From: Oceanospirillaceae bacterium
GTDB lineage: Bacteria > Pseudomonadota > Gammaproteobacteria > Pseudomonadales > Litoribrevibacteraceae
DNA: 64,000 bases
Assembly: GCA_015665455.1 (NCBI GenBank)
Contig: JADFAD010000013.1
Location: 158,888-222,887 of the forward strand
Reading direction: 5' to 3'
Shown: in pieces, positions 8,327 to 17,224 of the stretch
Layout of the letters: each line of letters opens with the position of its first letter
Position numbering within the stretch: position 1 is the stretch's first letter
Notes under the pieces: model-generated
Databases searched by the model: none
What the model saw: the letters and a program-made list of their open reading frames with translations, nothing else
What the model was told of the DNA's origin: nothing
Program-made: the position numbers and the translations under genes

Positions 8327-9484
8327 CTAATTAGAATTTTCAGGTGCAGTAACACCATCTGAAACAGGATATACAATCTCGTCCTGATAGCCACTTACCA
8401 CTCGATACCACCCGCATAACTCCTTATCCAGAGCTATATCACCCGTATCAACCAGCATAGGACGCCCATCAAGCGTCTTTATTTTGGTCTTTGTCGCTAA
8501 CACTTGAATGCGGTCACGACCGAGCAACCTAATGACTTTTGGACTTAACTGCTGATTCCCTCGACCAAAGATATGCCCTTGCCCTCCGATGACAGAAATA
8601 ATCAATTGCGATTCATCTGCATCGGCTAGAGCATTAAGAATCTTTGATTCAGATACATCACTTTCTACCAGCTCATGATTCATGACCAAATCAACACCTA
8701 ATAAGGTATTTTCAAGCCCCAAATTATCCATTATCGCCTGAGTTGTGGCACCGGAACCTATGATATACAGAACATCATCTTCCATTCTTTCAACCATTTC
8801 AGCGGCTATATCCGCAACAACCCATTCTTCTTTCTCAATGCCACCACACTTCATCATCTGAACATAGCGACCTTCCTCTGGCACCAACATCTCACCAAAT
8901 AACTTCGCCTTCACCACGCCAGAACGAAATGCCTCTTCGTCAATATCTCTGACATCCGACATTCTCAGGTTAACCAACTCACCCTTCAGCATTTCAAGAA
9001 GTAAGGCACCAGCCGCTTGCGGATTGATCGCATAAACAGCGGAATGAATTTTTACACCCGCAGGAATTCCCACCACAGGAATGCCTTCTGGTAATACAGC
9101 GCATATATCTCGAGCAGTACCATCGCCACCAGCAAAAACCAATAAGTCGATATCATGCGTTACCAAGGCCGCCACTGCAGAGCGGGTATCATCCGCCGTG
9201 GTACCCCCCAGTTCACATGAACTGTCCTCTAAACCAACTTCGGTAATCTGAAACCCCATTTGATTGAGAAGATCGCCCCCCATCAATCCAGGAGGACAAA
9301 AGAATTCGATGTAACTTTTATATTCAACCAACTCGGAAAGGGCTTGCTCTACACGGCCTTGAGCTTTAGGTTGCGCGCCCAACTCCATTGCCAAACTTGA
9401 ACACCCATCACTCCCTTTAAGAGCGACACTGCCACCCAAACCTGCCAAAGGGTTAATTATTAAGCCAACTTTCATTGTATTCAT
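8327..9484 (-). CDS. ATP-NAD kinase family protein (AcoX-like)
   Basis: A 385-residue member of the ATP-NAD/diacylglycerol kinase fold group, often named AcoX-like. The N-terminal MKVGLIINPLAGLGG and the phosphate-binding FAGGDGTARDI motif are the family marks. Downstream segments IPVVGIPAGVKIHS and IGSGATTQAIMDNLG support the same fold. The true substrate is not known for most members. Its start overlaps the stop of pdxB in a TAATG arrangement, so translation is coupled. The ATG at 9484 is kept, although a second ATG three codons later is possible. Coupling to PdxB may hint at cofactor metabolism. Confidence 0.82.
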   Translation of the reverse strand: MNTMKVGLIINPLAGLGGSVALKGSDGCSSLAMELGAQPKAQGRVEQALSELVEYKSYIEFFCPPGLMGGDLLNQMGFQITEVGLEDSSCELGGTTADDTRSAVAALVTHDIDLLVFAGGDGTARDICAVLPEGIPVVGIPAGVKIHSAVYAINPQAAGALLLEMLKGELVNLRMSDVRDIDEEAFRSGVVKAKLFGEMLVPEEGRYVQMMKCGGIEKEEWVVADIAAEMVERMEDDVLYIIGSGATTQAIMDNLGLENTLLGVDLVMNHELVESDVSESKILNALADADESQLIISVIGGQGHIFGRGNQQLSPKVIRLLGRDRIQVLATKTKIKTLDGRPMLVDTGDIALDKELCGWYRVVSGYQDEIVYPVSDGVTAPENSN

Positions 9485-10626
9485 TATGATTTCACTTTTA
9501 CTTTAAAGCCTGCAGCTTCATACATCGATGTATTCGCCGTATCGTTACGTCGCATTTTCACGGTCAGAGAAGAAAATTCACGGCGAACAGGGTAATTCTT
9601 CCTTAACCAGTCAAAAGATTCACTGATCCGATCTGTCTTCGCTATCGCTCTTCTTAACAATCGATCATCTCTACGAATGTCATAGGCAACTTGCACCAGT
9701 CGAGGAAACACATCATCAAAGTTAGCGCCAGTTGCAAACCCAACATGTACTAAATCTGGCTCAGGTAACATTTGAGGCAAGCGCTTCCGCATTGGAAGTC
9801 CGAGAAATTTACAAGCAGCAGTATAAATTTGATGAGTCCCGTTGTACTTACCATCCAAACTGTAACCCGCAATATGAGCAGTGCCCAAATCAACTAAATC
9901 AAGAAGCTCACGGTCAATTTCAGGTTCACTCTCCCAAACATCCAACACAGCCTTAAACCCAGCATGCACTTTAAGATGTGCTTTAAGAGCAAGATTATCA
10001 ATCACAGCCCCGCGAGAAGAATTGATTAGAATCGAATCAGAACCCATTTTTTCTAGAGCGGTTTGATCAATTAAATGAAAGGTAGGGTGATCTCCCTCTT
10101 TCGTAATAGGAACATGCAAAGAAACCACATCACACGCCAAGACGTCATCAAGGGTTGTTAAAGGGAGATCATCACTCTGAACAAAAGGATCAAACGCTTT
10201 GACAACCACACCCAGCTTTTTCAGCCTCTGAATAAGCCTTCTACCGACATTACCTGTACCCACAACGCCTACAGATAAGTTCTTCATCATCCGTTCGTCA
10301 TCCTGGCAAAGACAAACAAGTGCACTTATAACGTAATCCACGACGGAATGCGCATTACATCCTGGAGCGCTGGTAAATTCGATACCACTTTCTGACAACC
10401 AATCAAGATCAATATGATCTGTCCCAATAGTCGCAGTGCCCACAAACTTAACACGACTGCCACTCAGTAACGCTTCATTTACCCGAGTGACCGATCTTAC
10501 CAACAAAATATCTGCATCTTTAACATCTTCGGGCGTCATTAGGCGACCAGGCAGCCTTTGCACCTGACCAAGTTCACCAAATAACGAATCAACCAAAGGC
10601 ATGTTTTCATCAGCAACAATTTTCAT
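9484..10626 (-). CDS. pdxB: Erythronate-4-phosphate dehydrogenase
   Basis: Second enzyme of the DXP-dependent vitamin B6 pathway, oxidising 4-phosphoerythronate. The 380-residue protein has the D-2-hydroxyacid dehydrogenase layout: KIVADENMPLVDSLFGELG at the start, the Rossmann motif VGVVGTGNVGRRL, DVVSLHVPIT, INSSRGAVID with the active-site Arg region, VLDVWESEPEID carrying the Glu, and TAHIAGYSLDGK with the catalytic His. The PdxB-specific C-terminal dimerisation region (about 290-380) is present. A kinase-like gene is translationally coupled downstream. A 180-base gap to the divergent WGR gene holds its promoter. Confidence 0.95.
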   Translation of the reverse strand: MKIVADENMPLVDSLFGELGQVQRLPGRLMTPEDVKDADILLVRSVTRVNEALLSGSRVKFVGTATIGTDHIDLDWLSESGIEFTSAPGCNAHSVVDYVISALVCLCQDDERMMKNLSVGVVGTGNVGRRLIQRLKKLGVVVKAFDPFVQSDDLPLTTLDDVLACDVVSLHVPITKEGDHPTFHLIDQTALEKMGSDSILINSSRGAVIDNLALKAHLKVHAGFKAVLDVWESEPEIDRELLDLVDLGTAHIAGYSLDGKYNGTHQIYTAACKFLGLPMRKRLPQMLPEPDLVHVGFATGANFDDVFPRLVQVAYDIRRDDRLLRRAIAKTDRISESFDWLRKNYPVRREFSSLTVKMRRNDTANTSMYEAAGFKVKVKS

Positions 10627-10807
10627 GAGATTTTCTTATCGTTTCCATTCAGGTCATAGGTAGCAATCAAAACACACCAAATAAGTATGTTGATCAATCA
10701 GCAAGTGCAGGACACATCCTTTTTGCTCAGATATAATCATCGACATCCTGCTCAAAAAAGCAACGGGATGCACACTTTAATTTCAATAATACATAAGTTT
10801 AAGAATC

Positions 10808-11068
10808 ATGCTCATACGCTGGCATAAAGACAACTCGTACTTCATTGCGCACGTTCAGCAAGATTTATTTGGAGGCTGGGTGCTCACCCAGTCAACGGGC
10901 ACGATTGGCAGCAACAACGGGAAAGTTAAAAACATTCCTGTATCTTGTCATACGGAAGCCATTCAAAAACTGAATATCATAATATCCAAGAATAAGAAAA
11001 GCGGTTACATACTGAAAGAACGAAGTGACGAACCCACTCAACTCGATTGGATTTTGGAATACACTTAA
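10808..11068 (+). CDS. Small WGR-domain protein
   Basis: An 86-residue protein consisting almost only of a WGR-like domain: RWHKDNSYFIAHVQQDLFGGWVL followed by GTIGSNNGKVK, where the family usually has the W-G-R pattern in G-W-x-L and W/T-G-x-x-G. The Trp-Gly-Arg triplet itself is not intact (GTIGSN). WGR domains occur in PARPs and small bacterial proteins and can bind nucleic acids; the role of stand-alone versions is not established. It is divergent from pdxB and convergent with the RNA helicase gene. Confidence 0.65.
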   Translation: MLIRWHKDNSYFIAHVQQDLFGGWVLTQSTGTIGSNNGKVKNIPVSCHTEAIQKLNIIISKNKKSGYILKERSDEPTQLDWILEYT

Positions 11069-11071
11069 ATA

Positions 11072-11100
11072 TAAAGGCTCACCAAAATGGCAAGCCTTTA
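11072..11100. terminator. Possible weak terminator hairpin
   Basis: Inverted repeat TAAAGGCT/AGCCTTTA with a 13-base loop in the 40-base gap between the convergent WGR and rhlB genes. The T runs are short, so efficiency is uncertain. Confidence 0.35.
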
Positions 11101-11108
11101 ATAAAAGA

Positions 11109-12548
11109 TTAAGACTCTACGTATTCCATCTTAAGCTTTTCACCCACGTACGCTTCGATCTCTGGAATCACAAACGCATCATCTTCACATGCAAAACTGA
11201 TGGCATTGCCCGTACGGCCTGCTCGACCAGTACGACCAATCCGATGCACATAATCTTCAGGGTCTTCAGGTAACGTATAGTTAATTACATGTGTGATATC
11301 GTCCACATGAATCCCTCGACCAGCAACGTCCGTCGCAACCAAGACCTTAATATTCCCTTTCTTAAAGTTTTCTAAGGTCTTTAGACGTTTATTTTGAGGA
11401 ACATCGCCAGACAGAATGGCCACTTTAAAGCCATCTTTTTGAAGTCGCTCATAGACCTTGCGCGTTTGATCTCGTCGATTTAAGAACACAATAACCAAAC
11501 CGACGTCCGGTCCAGAAATAACTTTCTTAAGTTGGCTATAACGTTGTGATGCTTCAATCAGAAATACTCTTTGATCAATTCGTTCAGAGGTCACTTGCTC
11601 GGGTTCAATTTCAATACGAACAGGGTCGACAGTCCACTGCTCTGTCAAACGGATGATGTCCTCGTTATACGTTGCACTAAACAATAATGTCTGACGATCA
11701 TCTTTATGAGGTGTATTCCTAACAATTTTACGAACATCAGGAATAAAGCCCATATCGAGCATTCGGTCGGCTTCATCAAGAATCAACATCTCAACCTGAT
11801 CTAGGTAAACGTCTTCTTTAAACATGAAATCAATCAATCGACCCGGAGTAGCAACCAAAATATCTACAACGGAATCACGCAACAAGTTACGTTGCTTTTC
11901 ATAATCCATACCACCAACAACGCACACAACATTTAGATCAGAGTAACGTGTTAGCTCACGAGCATCTTTTTCAATCTGAAGGGCAAGTTCACGCGTTGGG
12001 GCCAATGCCAGAACCCTGGGCTCACTTGCGTAGCGCTCACCATCGTAAGGATTATTAAGAAGATTCTGTATGACTGAAATAAGAAACGCTGCCGTTTTAC
12101 CCGTACCGGTTTGCGCCTTACCCGTAATATCTTTGTGTTGAAGAGCAATTGGAATTGCAGATGCCTGAATCGGCGTGCAATAAGTAAAGCCTGACTTACA
12201 AATTCCCTGCATCAGTTTCGGGTGTAAATCAAAGTCATGAAAGCGAACCTTACCCTCTTCGGCTGGTACAACAAATTGCTCAAGAGACCATGTATCTTCA
12301 ACGGCTGATTTCTTCTGATGCTTCTGGTGATGCTGGCCGCGCGGTTTAGACTTTGTATGATTGTGCTTTTTTGATTGCGCATTATTGGAAGAAGATCTCG
12401 ATTTACTTCCTTTGTCCCCCTTATTAGGGTTGCCTCCCGCCGACTTCTCGTTTTTACCCTTAGGCTTTGATTGAGATTTATTATCTTGCATATCCGAAGC
12501 GGCTGGCTTCTTAGATTTACCAGCCCATGTTTTTAGTGCTTTTAGCAC
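11109..12548 (-). CDS. rhlB: DEAD-box RNA helicase RhlB-like
   Basis: ATP-dependent RNA helicase of 479 residues, expected to act in RNA decay or remodelling. The first 110 residues are a Lys/Ser/Gln/His-rich, low-complexity tail that probably binds RNA. The core then shows the Q motif (YCTPIQASAIP), Walker A (AQTGTGKTAA), PTRELA, DEAD (LDEADRMLD), SAT (FSATYNED), and the C-lobe ARGIH and HRIGRTGRAG motifs. The HDFDLHPKLMQGI lead into the core resembles Pseudomonas RhlB. Translation starts at a GTG with AGGTG a few bases upstream. epmC lies just upstream on the same strand, 12 bases away, suggesting an operon. Confidence 0.9.
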   Translation of the reverse strand: MLKALKTWAGKSKKPAASDMQDNKSQSKPKGKNEKSAGGNPNKGDKGSKSRSSSNNAQSKKHNHTKSKPRGQHHQKHQKKSAVEDTWSLEQFVVPAEEGKVRFHDFDLHPKLMQGICKSGFTYCTPIQASAIPIALQHKDITGKAQTGTGKTAAFLISVIQNLLNNPYDGERYASEPRVLALAPTRELALQIEKDARELTRYSDLNVVCVVGGMDYEKQRNLLRDSVVDILVATPGRLIDFMFKEDVYLDQVEMLILDEADRMLDMGFIPDVRKIVRNTPHKDDRQTLLFSATYNEDIIRLTEQWTVDPVRIEIEPEQVTSERIDQRVFLIEASQRYSQLKKVISGPDVGLVIVFLNRRDQTRKVYERLQKDGFKVAILSGDVPQNKRLKTLENFKKGNIKVLVATDVAGRGIHVDDITHVINYTLPEDPEDYVHRIGRTGRAGRTGNAISFACEDDAFVIPEIEAYVGEKLKMEYVES

Positions 12549-12560
12549 GTGTTCACCTAC

Positions 12561-13121
12561 TTATTCTGTATACCCTAACTTACTTCTATCAAACCACGCA
12601 GGTTCAAGAGCATCTTTATTACGATAAAAGTTAAGGAATGTTGATATCAATTTAGCAGAGCGACTGTTCACACCATTCTCAAGGTATGCCAATACTTGTT
12701 TATGTACTCGATCTGCGAACCCTTTTGCATCGACAGGCTTACCATTAAGGTTATCAAAACTAAGCCTAAACGGAAAAGCTGCTGCTTCAGCAAATATCCA
12801 TTCAAGTGCTTGTGGCTCAACTTCCACCTGTTCGAACAAAGTTTGTTGTTCTTCTGTTCGGCCATCGGGACAATACCAATAACCGTAGTCGACCTTTTGA
12901 CGACGTTCATAACCTGCAATACACCAATGGCTTATTTCATGCAGCCCACTAGCAAAATAATCTTTGGTAAAAAATATAGCATGAAGCGCTTCACCTCGAA
13001 CTGTATTAGGTACATATTCGGGTTCAGGGTTGTTACCTATTAATTCTGTTTGTTCTGATTCTTTAAAACATAAATTAAATAAACTAATTAAACCGTCCGA
13101 ACAATGCGATTGAACATTCAT
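12561..13121 (-). CDS. epmC: Elongation factor P hydroxylase EpmC
   Basis: Hydroxylates the beta-lysylated Lys of elongation factor P, the last step after EpmB and EpmA. The 186-residue protein carries the family core: ASGLHEISHWCIAG with the metal-binding HExxH, VDYGYWYCPDGR, and VEPQALEWIFAEAA. The ATG at 13121 is chosen because GGGGG lies about eight bases before it; a TTG 15 bases upstream would give five more residues. efp, epmA and epmB are not in the window. It is transcribed ahead of rhlB. Confidence 0.92.
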   Translation of the reverse strand: MNVQSHCSDGLISLFNLCFKESEQTELIGNNPEPEYVPNTVRGEALHAIFFTKDYFASGLHEISHWCIAGYERRQKVDYGYWYCPDGRTEEQQTLFEQVEVEPQALEWIFAEAAAFPFRLSFDNLNGKPVDAKGFADRVHKQVLAYLENGVNSRSAKLISTFLNFYRNKDALEPAWFDRSKLGYTE

Positions 13122-13272
13122 CCAGAAAGCCCCCAAACTATATGATGCATTCGCTTAACCACTACTACCCTTTACCAAAGACAGGGCGTAGTATAGCGAT
13201 CCTTCCTTCATAAGTCTGTTTTACTTATACAGGTCTCGTATTATATGCGATCCCTAACGGCCATCTTATAAA

Positions 13273-14730
13273 ATGAACAATCTTTCAAGCGCAAAATCAG
13301 AAGCTAACGTATTGATAAAACTGGCGGTACCTATTGTAAGCGCATTGGTTTTATCATGCCTGATGTCTGTTATTGATACCGTAATGGCAGGGCAGGTTTC
13401 AGCAAAAGATTTGGCTGCTGTCTCCATAGGATCCGCCATATGGAACATGGTGTTTTTGACCATGAATGGGGTATTAATGTCTCTCACCCCCCAAATAGCT
13501 AACCTCATTGGTCGCAAACAACAATATTTAATAAAACCATGGTTTCGAGGCGGTCAGTTATTCGCGCTTATAATCATGTTATTTTTCCTTGCTGTGTCTC
13601 AAATTGGCTTAAACATCATCAACAAATTGGGAGCAACACCTGAAACAAGCCAACTGGCACAACAGTATTTGATGTTTATTCTTTTTAGTTTACCAGCGGC
13701 GGCATTGTTTCAATCACAACGAAGCTTATCCGAAGGTAGTGCAGCCCCTCATCATGTGCTGATTGTTACTGCAATGGGCTTGGCATTGAACATCCCTTTA
13801 AATTATTTATTTATTCATGGGCTAACAATTTCAACAGAAAACGCGACCTATCAAATAATAGATGCGTATGGAGGTGCTGGTTGCGGGATAGCAAGCGCCA
13901 TTGTGCTTTGGGTAATACTCATAACAATGAGCGGAATCCAAAAGAAGAATAAACGCTTACAACGCCTGATGAATGCAAATAGTTCCTTCTCTCCGCCAAA
14001 AACAACAGACATATTTAAACACCTAGGCCGAATAGGAATCCCTATTGGTCTGGCGATATTCGCAGAAGTATCTGTCTTTACTTATATTCCCCTTGTCATA
14101 GCGCACTTAGGGGAAGATAAAGTAGCAGCACATCAAATTGCATTGAATGTTTCATCCGTTATGTTCATGGTCCCTTTAGGACTAAGTCAGGCAATTACAG
14201 TAAGAACAGGCTTTCAATTAGGCAGAGATCGAATAGAACTTGCGAAGGTGTCTTCACGCACGGGAATATTCATTGCTTTCATTTTTGGCATCTGCTCAAT
14301 GACACTTATCATGTTGAACAGCGAAACCATTCCGAGACTTTACACGACCGACCTTGCGGTTATTGGCTTGGGGAGCAGCCTCTTAATTCTAGCGGCATTA
14401 TTTCAACTTACGGACACCATACAAATAACCACAGCAGGCGCTTTGAGAGGCTATCAACTGACAACGATCCCCATGATTATCACTGTCCTTTCATTCTGGG
14501 CAATATCAATGCCTGCTGGCTACATTCTGGGCTTAGATTCTCAGTTTAGAGAATTCATTGCGGACTTCATATACCTTCCAAACACTATGGGCGTTAGGGG
14601 CTTCTGGTATGGACTGATCATTGGCCTAACTGCAAATGCAGTGATGCAAATGAGCTATCTATACTTTATTCAATATGCAGTATCCAAGAAATGTTCAGTA
14701 TCCAAGAAATGCTCAGAACCCAAGAAGTAG
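13273..14730 (+). CDS. MATE family multidrug efflux transporter
   Basis: Inner-membrane exporter of about 12 hydrophobic segments, 485 residues, probably driven by Na+ or H+ and expelling cationic drugs (NorM-like). Family marks include VIDTVMAGQVSAKDLAAVSIG near the first helices, NGVLMSLTPQIANLIG, PLGLSQAITVRTGFQLG in the second half, and ADTIQITTAGALRGYQ-type spacing (seen here as TDTIQITTAGALRGYQ). The last 18 residues consist of an imperfect threefold repeat (VSKKCS, VSKKCS, EPKK) coded by an 18-base tandem repeat. It is convergent with the cyclotransferase gene, 14 bases away. Confidence 0.9.
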   Translation: MNNLSSAKSEANVLIKLAVPIVSALVLSCLMSVIDTVMAGQVSAKDLAAVSIGSAIWNMVFLTMNGVLMSLTPQIANLIGRKQQYLIKPWFRGGQLFALIIMLFFLAVSQIGLNIINKLGATPETSQLAQQYLMFILFSLPAAALFQSQRSLSEGSAAPHHVLIVTAMGLALNIPLNYLFIHGLTISTENATYQIIDAYGGAGCGIASAIVLWVILITMSGIQKKNKRLQRLMNANSSFSPPKTTDIFKHLGRIGIPIGLAIFAEVSVFTYIPLVIAHLGEDKVAAHQIALNVSSVMFMVPLGLSQAITVRTGFQLGRDRIELAKVSSRTGIFIAFIFGICSMTLIMLNSETIPRLYTTDLAVIGLGSSLLILAALFQLTDTIQITTAGALRGYQLTTIPMIITVLSFWAISMPAGYILGLDSQFREFIADFIYLPNTMGVRGFWYGLIIGLTANAVMQMSYLYFIQYAVSKKCSVSKKCSEPKK

Positions 14731-14731
14731 T
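14678..14731 (+). repeat. 18-bp tandem repeat at the MATE gene 3' end
   Basis: Two near-identical 18-base units (14678-14695 and 14696-14713) and a third degenerate unit (14714-14731) beginning CAG.A.CCAAGAA. They encode the Lys/Cys-rich C-terminus and run into the stop codon. Confidence 0.8.
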
Positions 14732-14744
14732 GAGCCAAAAAGAA

Positions 14745-15203
14745 TCACTCATTTGTCGAGACCTGAGTTAAACGACGAAAATAATCCTCAGATAGAAATT
14801 CTTTACCCGCTAAAAGGTGCTCTAGATACCAACGATCTGGCTTTAATTGATCACTAATGGTTGCTTTGTTGGCAATATAGACCCATGACGAAATAACCCC
14901 TTCATCCGTTTCAATGTCGAATATTTCGCGACTGTATAGCCTAGGCGTTCCTTCAAAGGGGTCCATTTTTGCAATCTGCTGAGTATCCTCCAGCGGGTAC
15001 AGCACCCCTTCCACCATAGAGTTTGGATCAAAAACAATGTTTGCATAAGATCGAGACGGGTGATCCCAAGCCTTCTTATTAAACGCTAATCGGTACCCCT
15101 GCATCCAACCCCTGATAGGTTTTGAGTACTCTAACCCCCTTACAGACATTCGCTCCGGATTCATATTTGATCCGTACGCAAAGTAATAATGTTTTTCTAA
15201 CAC
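14745..15203 (-). CDS. Gamma-glutamylcyclotransferase family protein
   Basis: About 152 residues with the cyclotransferase fold: the N-terminal YYFAYGSNMNPERM glycine loop binds the substrate, and the Glu in KMDPFEGTPRLYSRE is in the position of the catalytic acid-base. Members cleave gamma-glutamyl dipeptides or gamma-glutamylamines to 5-oxoproline; the exact substrate cannot be told. There is no ATG at the front; I favour a GTG at 15203 with AGGGG about ten bases upstream. A TTG at 15230 is the alternative, giving nine more residues. It is convergent with the MATE gene and divergent from an unknown gene. Confidence 0.82.
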   Translation of the reverse strand: MLEKHYYFAYGSNMNPERMSVRGLEYSKPIRGWMQGYRLAFNKKAWDHPSRSYANIVFDPNSMVEGVLYPLEDTQQIAKMDPFEGTPRLYSREIFDIETDEGVISSWVYIANKATISDQLKPDRWYLEHLLAGKEFLSEDYFRRLTQVSTNE

Positions 15204-15281
15204 AAGCCGATAACCCCTATTGAGAACCAACGATTATATTTTTAATAAAACTGTAGATATTTCAATACAGAAGAAGAAATT

Positions 15282-16010
15282 ATGCAAACAGAAGCTCAAA
15301 GCAATGTCATTGAACTGGATAATTATCGTAAAGATAAAAGCACCAAGCCCAGTATTGTTCGCATCAGCTCAGAGCTGGATGGACTGGAAGCCTTGTATTC
15401 AAATGATTTGAGCAATGAAAAGCTGTTCACCATAAAAATATTGTTTTGGGCTCTGCTCGACAATGGAAACGTTTGCGCAATTATTCCTTGGTTAAAGGAC
15501 ATAATTACCACCAACGAACTGAATAACCCTTCCACGGGCCAATGGCATGGTTATTACGACCAGAGGCTGGATCGCATCATGTTTAAGCCCCCCGAGTTTA
15601 AAGTTAAAGAACTGGAACTTGGACACCATTATTTCGCATCAGAAGATTTACACAAAGAATCAAGGTTATACCTTAAAAATCCAATGGATGCCTGCCCTGA
15701 AATCAAAGACTCCAAACAAGAACTGCCTGATCATCTAGGCACCCACGCAGCGTTCAAACATCAAGATAAAAAAGGCTTCTATTTGAAGCCTGTCATTAGT
15801 TGGAAGCTAACCCTCGATGGCAGCCTTCAAGCAATGACAATTAAGCAAGACAGTAATAACATTACGCCACTACCGGGATCTGAAGACCTTGAGCCAGCGT
15901 CTAACGACGAAAACTTTCGATACTTTTTCCAACACGGCATTGCGTCCCGTTTAAAAAAACACGATCCCGACACTTTAACGGCCGTTTCTTTACTGATTGA
16001 CCTTGTATAA
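15282..16010 (+). CDS. Unknown protein of 242 residues
   Basis: I do not recognise this protein. It has no signal peptide or membrane segment. Two regions look folded: about 25-110, with the phrase IIPWLKDIITTNELNNPSTGQWHGYYD, and about 130-240, which starts with DHLGTHAAFKHQDKKGFYLKPV and ends in a helix with a hydrophobic tail. The middle (about 110-130) is charged. A GA-rich ribosome site precedes the ATG. It stands alone between a divergent cyclotransferase gene and a DMT transporter gene on the same strand. Confidence 0.7.
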   Translation: MQTEAQSNVIELDNYRKDKSTKPSIVRISSELDGLEALYSNDLSNEKLFTIKILFWALLDNGNVCAIIPWLKDIITTNELNNPSTGQWHGYYDQRLDRIMFKPPEFKVKELELGHHYFASEDLHKESRLYLKNPMDACPEIKDSKQELPDHLGTHAAFKHQDKKGFYLKPVISWKLTLDGSLQAMTIKQDSNNITPLPGSEDLEPASNDENFRYFFQHGIASRLKKHDPDTLTAVSLLIDLV

Positions 16011-16096
16011 CACGTCAACTTCATGATTATACCTCGCCATTCGTGCTAGACTCCGCGCCCTTATTTCCCGTACCGATAATTCACTGAATACCTTCT

Positions 16097-16969
16097 ATGT
16101 TGGCATCCAATACTCTCCGAGCTGCATTATTACTTTTAATAGCTGAATTTCTACTGGCCTCAATGGGCGCGATCATCAAAGTACTGGCCTTAGAGCTTCC
16201 CAATGAAATGATCGTATTCTTTAGAAACCTATTTGGTCTCATTGCCATCCTGCCTCTTATCATCACAATGGGAAAGAAGCTCTTTATAACCAACCGCTTT
16301 CACTTGCATCTATTACGAGCGACCGTTGGTGTTAGTGCCATGTATTGTTTTTTCTACAGCATCGGCCACATTGCGTTTGCTGAAGCCATGTTAGTAAAAC
16401 TATCAGCGCCGCTATTCATCCCAATCATCGCCTATATTTGGTTAAAGGAACGCATTTCTATTTGGTCAAAAGCGGCCATAATGATTGGTTTTATCGGTGT
16501 CGCCATCATATTGGACCCTGATGCGAGCGAATTTACGTTAATTGCGCTTATAGGATTAGGTGGGGCAGGTCTTGCCAGTTTGGCAAAAGTTACAATACGA
16601 AAAATGGGTACAACAGAGCCCAGCGCAAGAATTGTTTTTTATTTTGCGCTATTAAGTTCCATCATCTCGTCTGTACCACTCATTTGGGCTTGGGTCACTC
16701 CCAGCTGGTTTGAATTAGGCATGCTTTGCCTCATGGGGACAATAGGAACCATCGGCCAATTAATGATGACCAAAGCTTATACCCTTGCAGTACCGGGCCG
16801 AGTCGCGCCCTTTACGTACGCTTCACTTGTGTATGCATCCATTTACGGGTGGGTCTTCTGGGATGAACAACTTAGATGGGCGACGCTTGCAGGCAGCCTA
16901 CTAATATTTATAGCAGGCCTTTTAACACTAAAGAAACCGAAAAAATCAACGACTAGCGGCGACGAATAA
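16097..16969 (+). CDS. DMT/EamA-family permease
   Basis: Inner-membrane transporter of 290 residues with ten hydrophobic segments in two EamA repeats (about 5-140 and 150-283). The first repeat has the typical phrase [19 protein letters not shown] and ends with [27 protein letters not shown]. The second ends in [23 protein letters not shown]. Substrates of the family are usually metabolites such as amino acids or purines and cannot be predicted here. Its 3' end overlaps the 3' end of the convergent tusA gene by 17 bases. Confidence 0.88.
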   Translation: MLASNTLRAALLLLIAEFLLASMGAIIKVLALELPNEMIVFFRNLFGLIAILPLIITMGKKLFITNRFHLHLLRATVGVSAMYCFFYSIGHIAFAEAMLVKLSAPLFIPIIAYIWLKERISIWSKAAIMIGFIGVAIILDPDASEFTLIALIGLGGAGLASLAKVTIRKMGTTEPSARIVFYFALLSSIISSVPLIWAWVTPSWFELGMLCLMGTIGTIGQLMMTKAYTLAVPGRVAPFTYASLVYASIYGWVFWDEQLRWATLAGSLLIFIAGLLTLKKPKKSTTSGDE

Positions 16970-17210
16970 AGTAGACGTAAATATCCCCAGCGTCTTGCTT
17001 AAGTTCATTTTGGCTCAACAAGGTATGATCCAGCATATTACAGAACTGAGGAATATCTCGAGCCGTCGATGGGTCTGTTGCTTCAACCTTTAATACTTCT
17101 CCGGACGCCATTTCGCGTACTTTCTTATGCAGCATCATCACAGGTTCAGGACACATCAAGCCTTTCGCATCTAATGAATGTTGAAACTCAGGTGTATTAT
17201 TATCTGTCAT
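16953..17210 (-). CDS. tusA: Sulfur carrier protein TusA
   Basis: Small cytoplasmic sulfur-transfer protein of 85 residues that passes persulfide sulfur, in E. coli from IscS to TusBCD for 2-thiouridine in tRNA. The CPxP motif with active Cys20 is in [19 protein letters not shown], and the [12 protein letters not shown] segment is typical. An AGGT ribosome site precedes the ATG. It lies directly downstream of an unknown gene with C-terminal CxxC pairs on the same strand (14 bases apart), so the two are probably co-transcribed. Confidence 0.93.
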   Translation of the reverse strand: MTDNNTPEFQHSLDAKGLMCPEPVMMLHKKVREMASGEVLKVEATDPSTARDIPQFCNMLDHTLLSQNELKQDAGDIYVYFIRRR

Positions 17211-17224
17211 AAAATTCTATACCT

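Noticed and set aside
16953-16969. A 17-base overlap of the DMT and tusA genes as an annotation error
   Set aside because: Both C-termini fit their families in length, so the convergent overlap is real.
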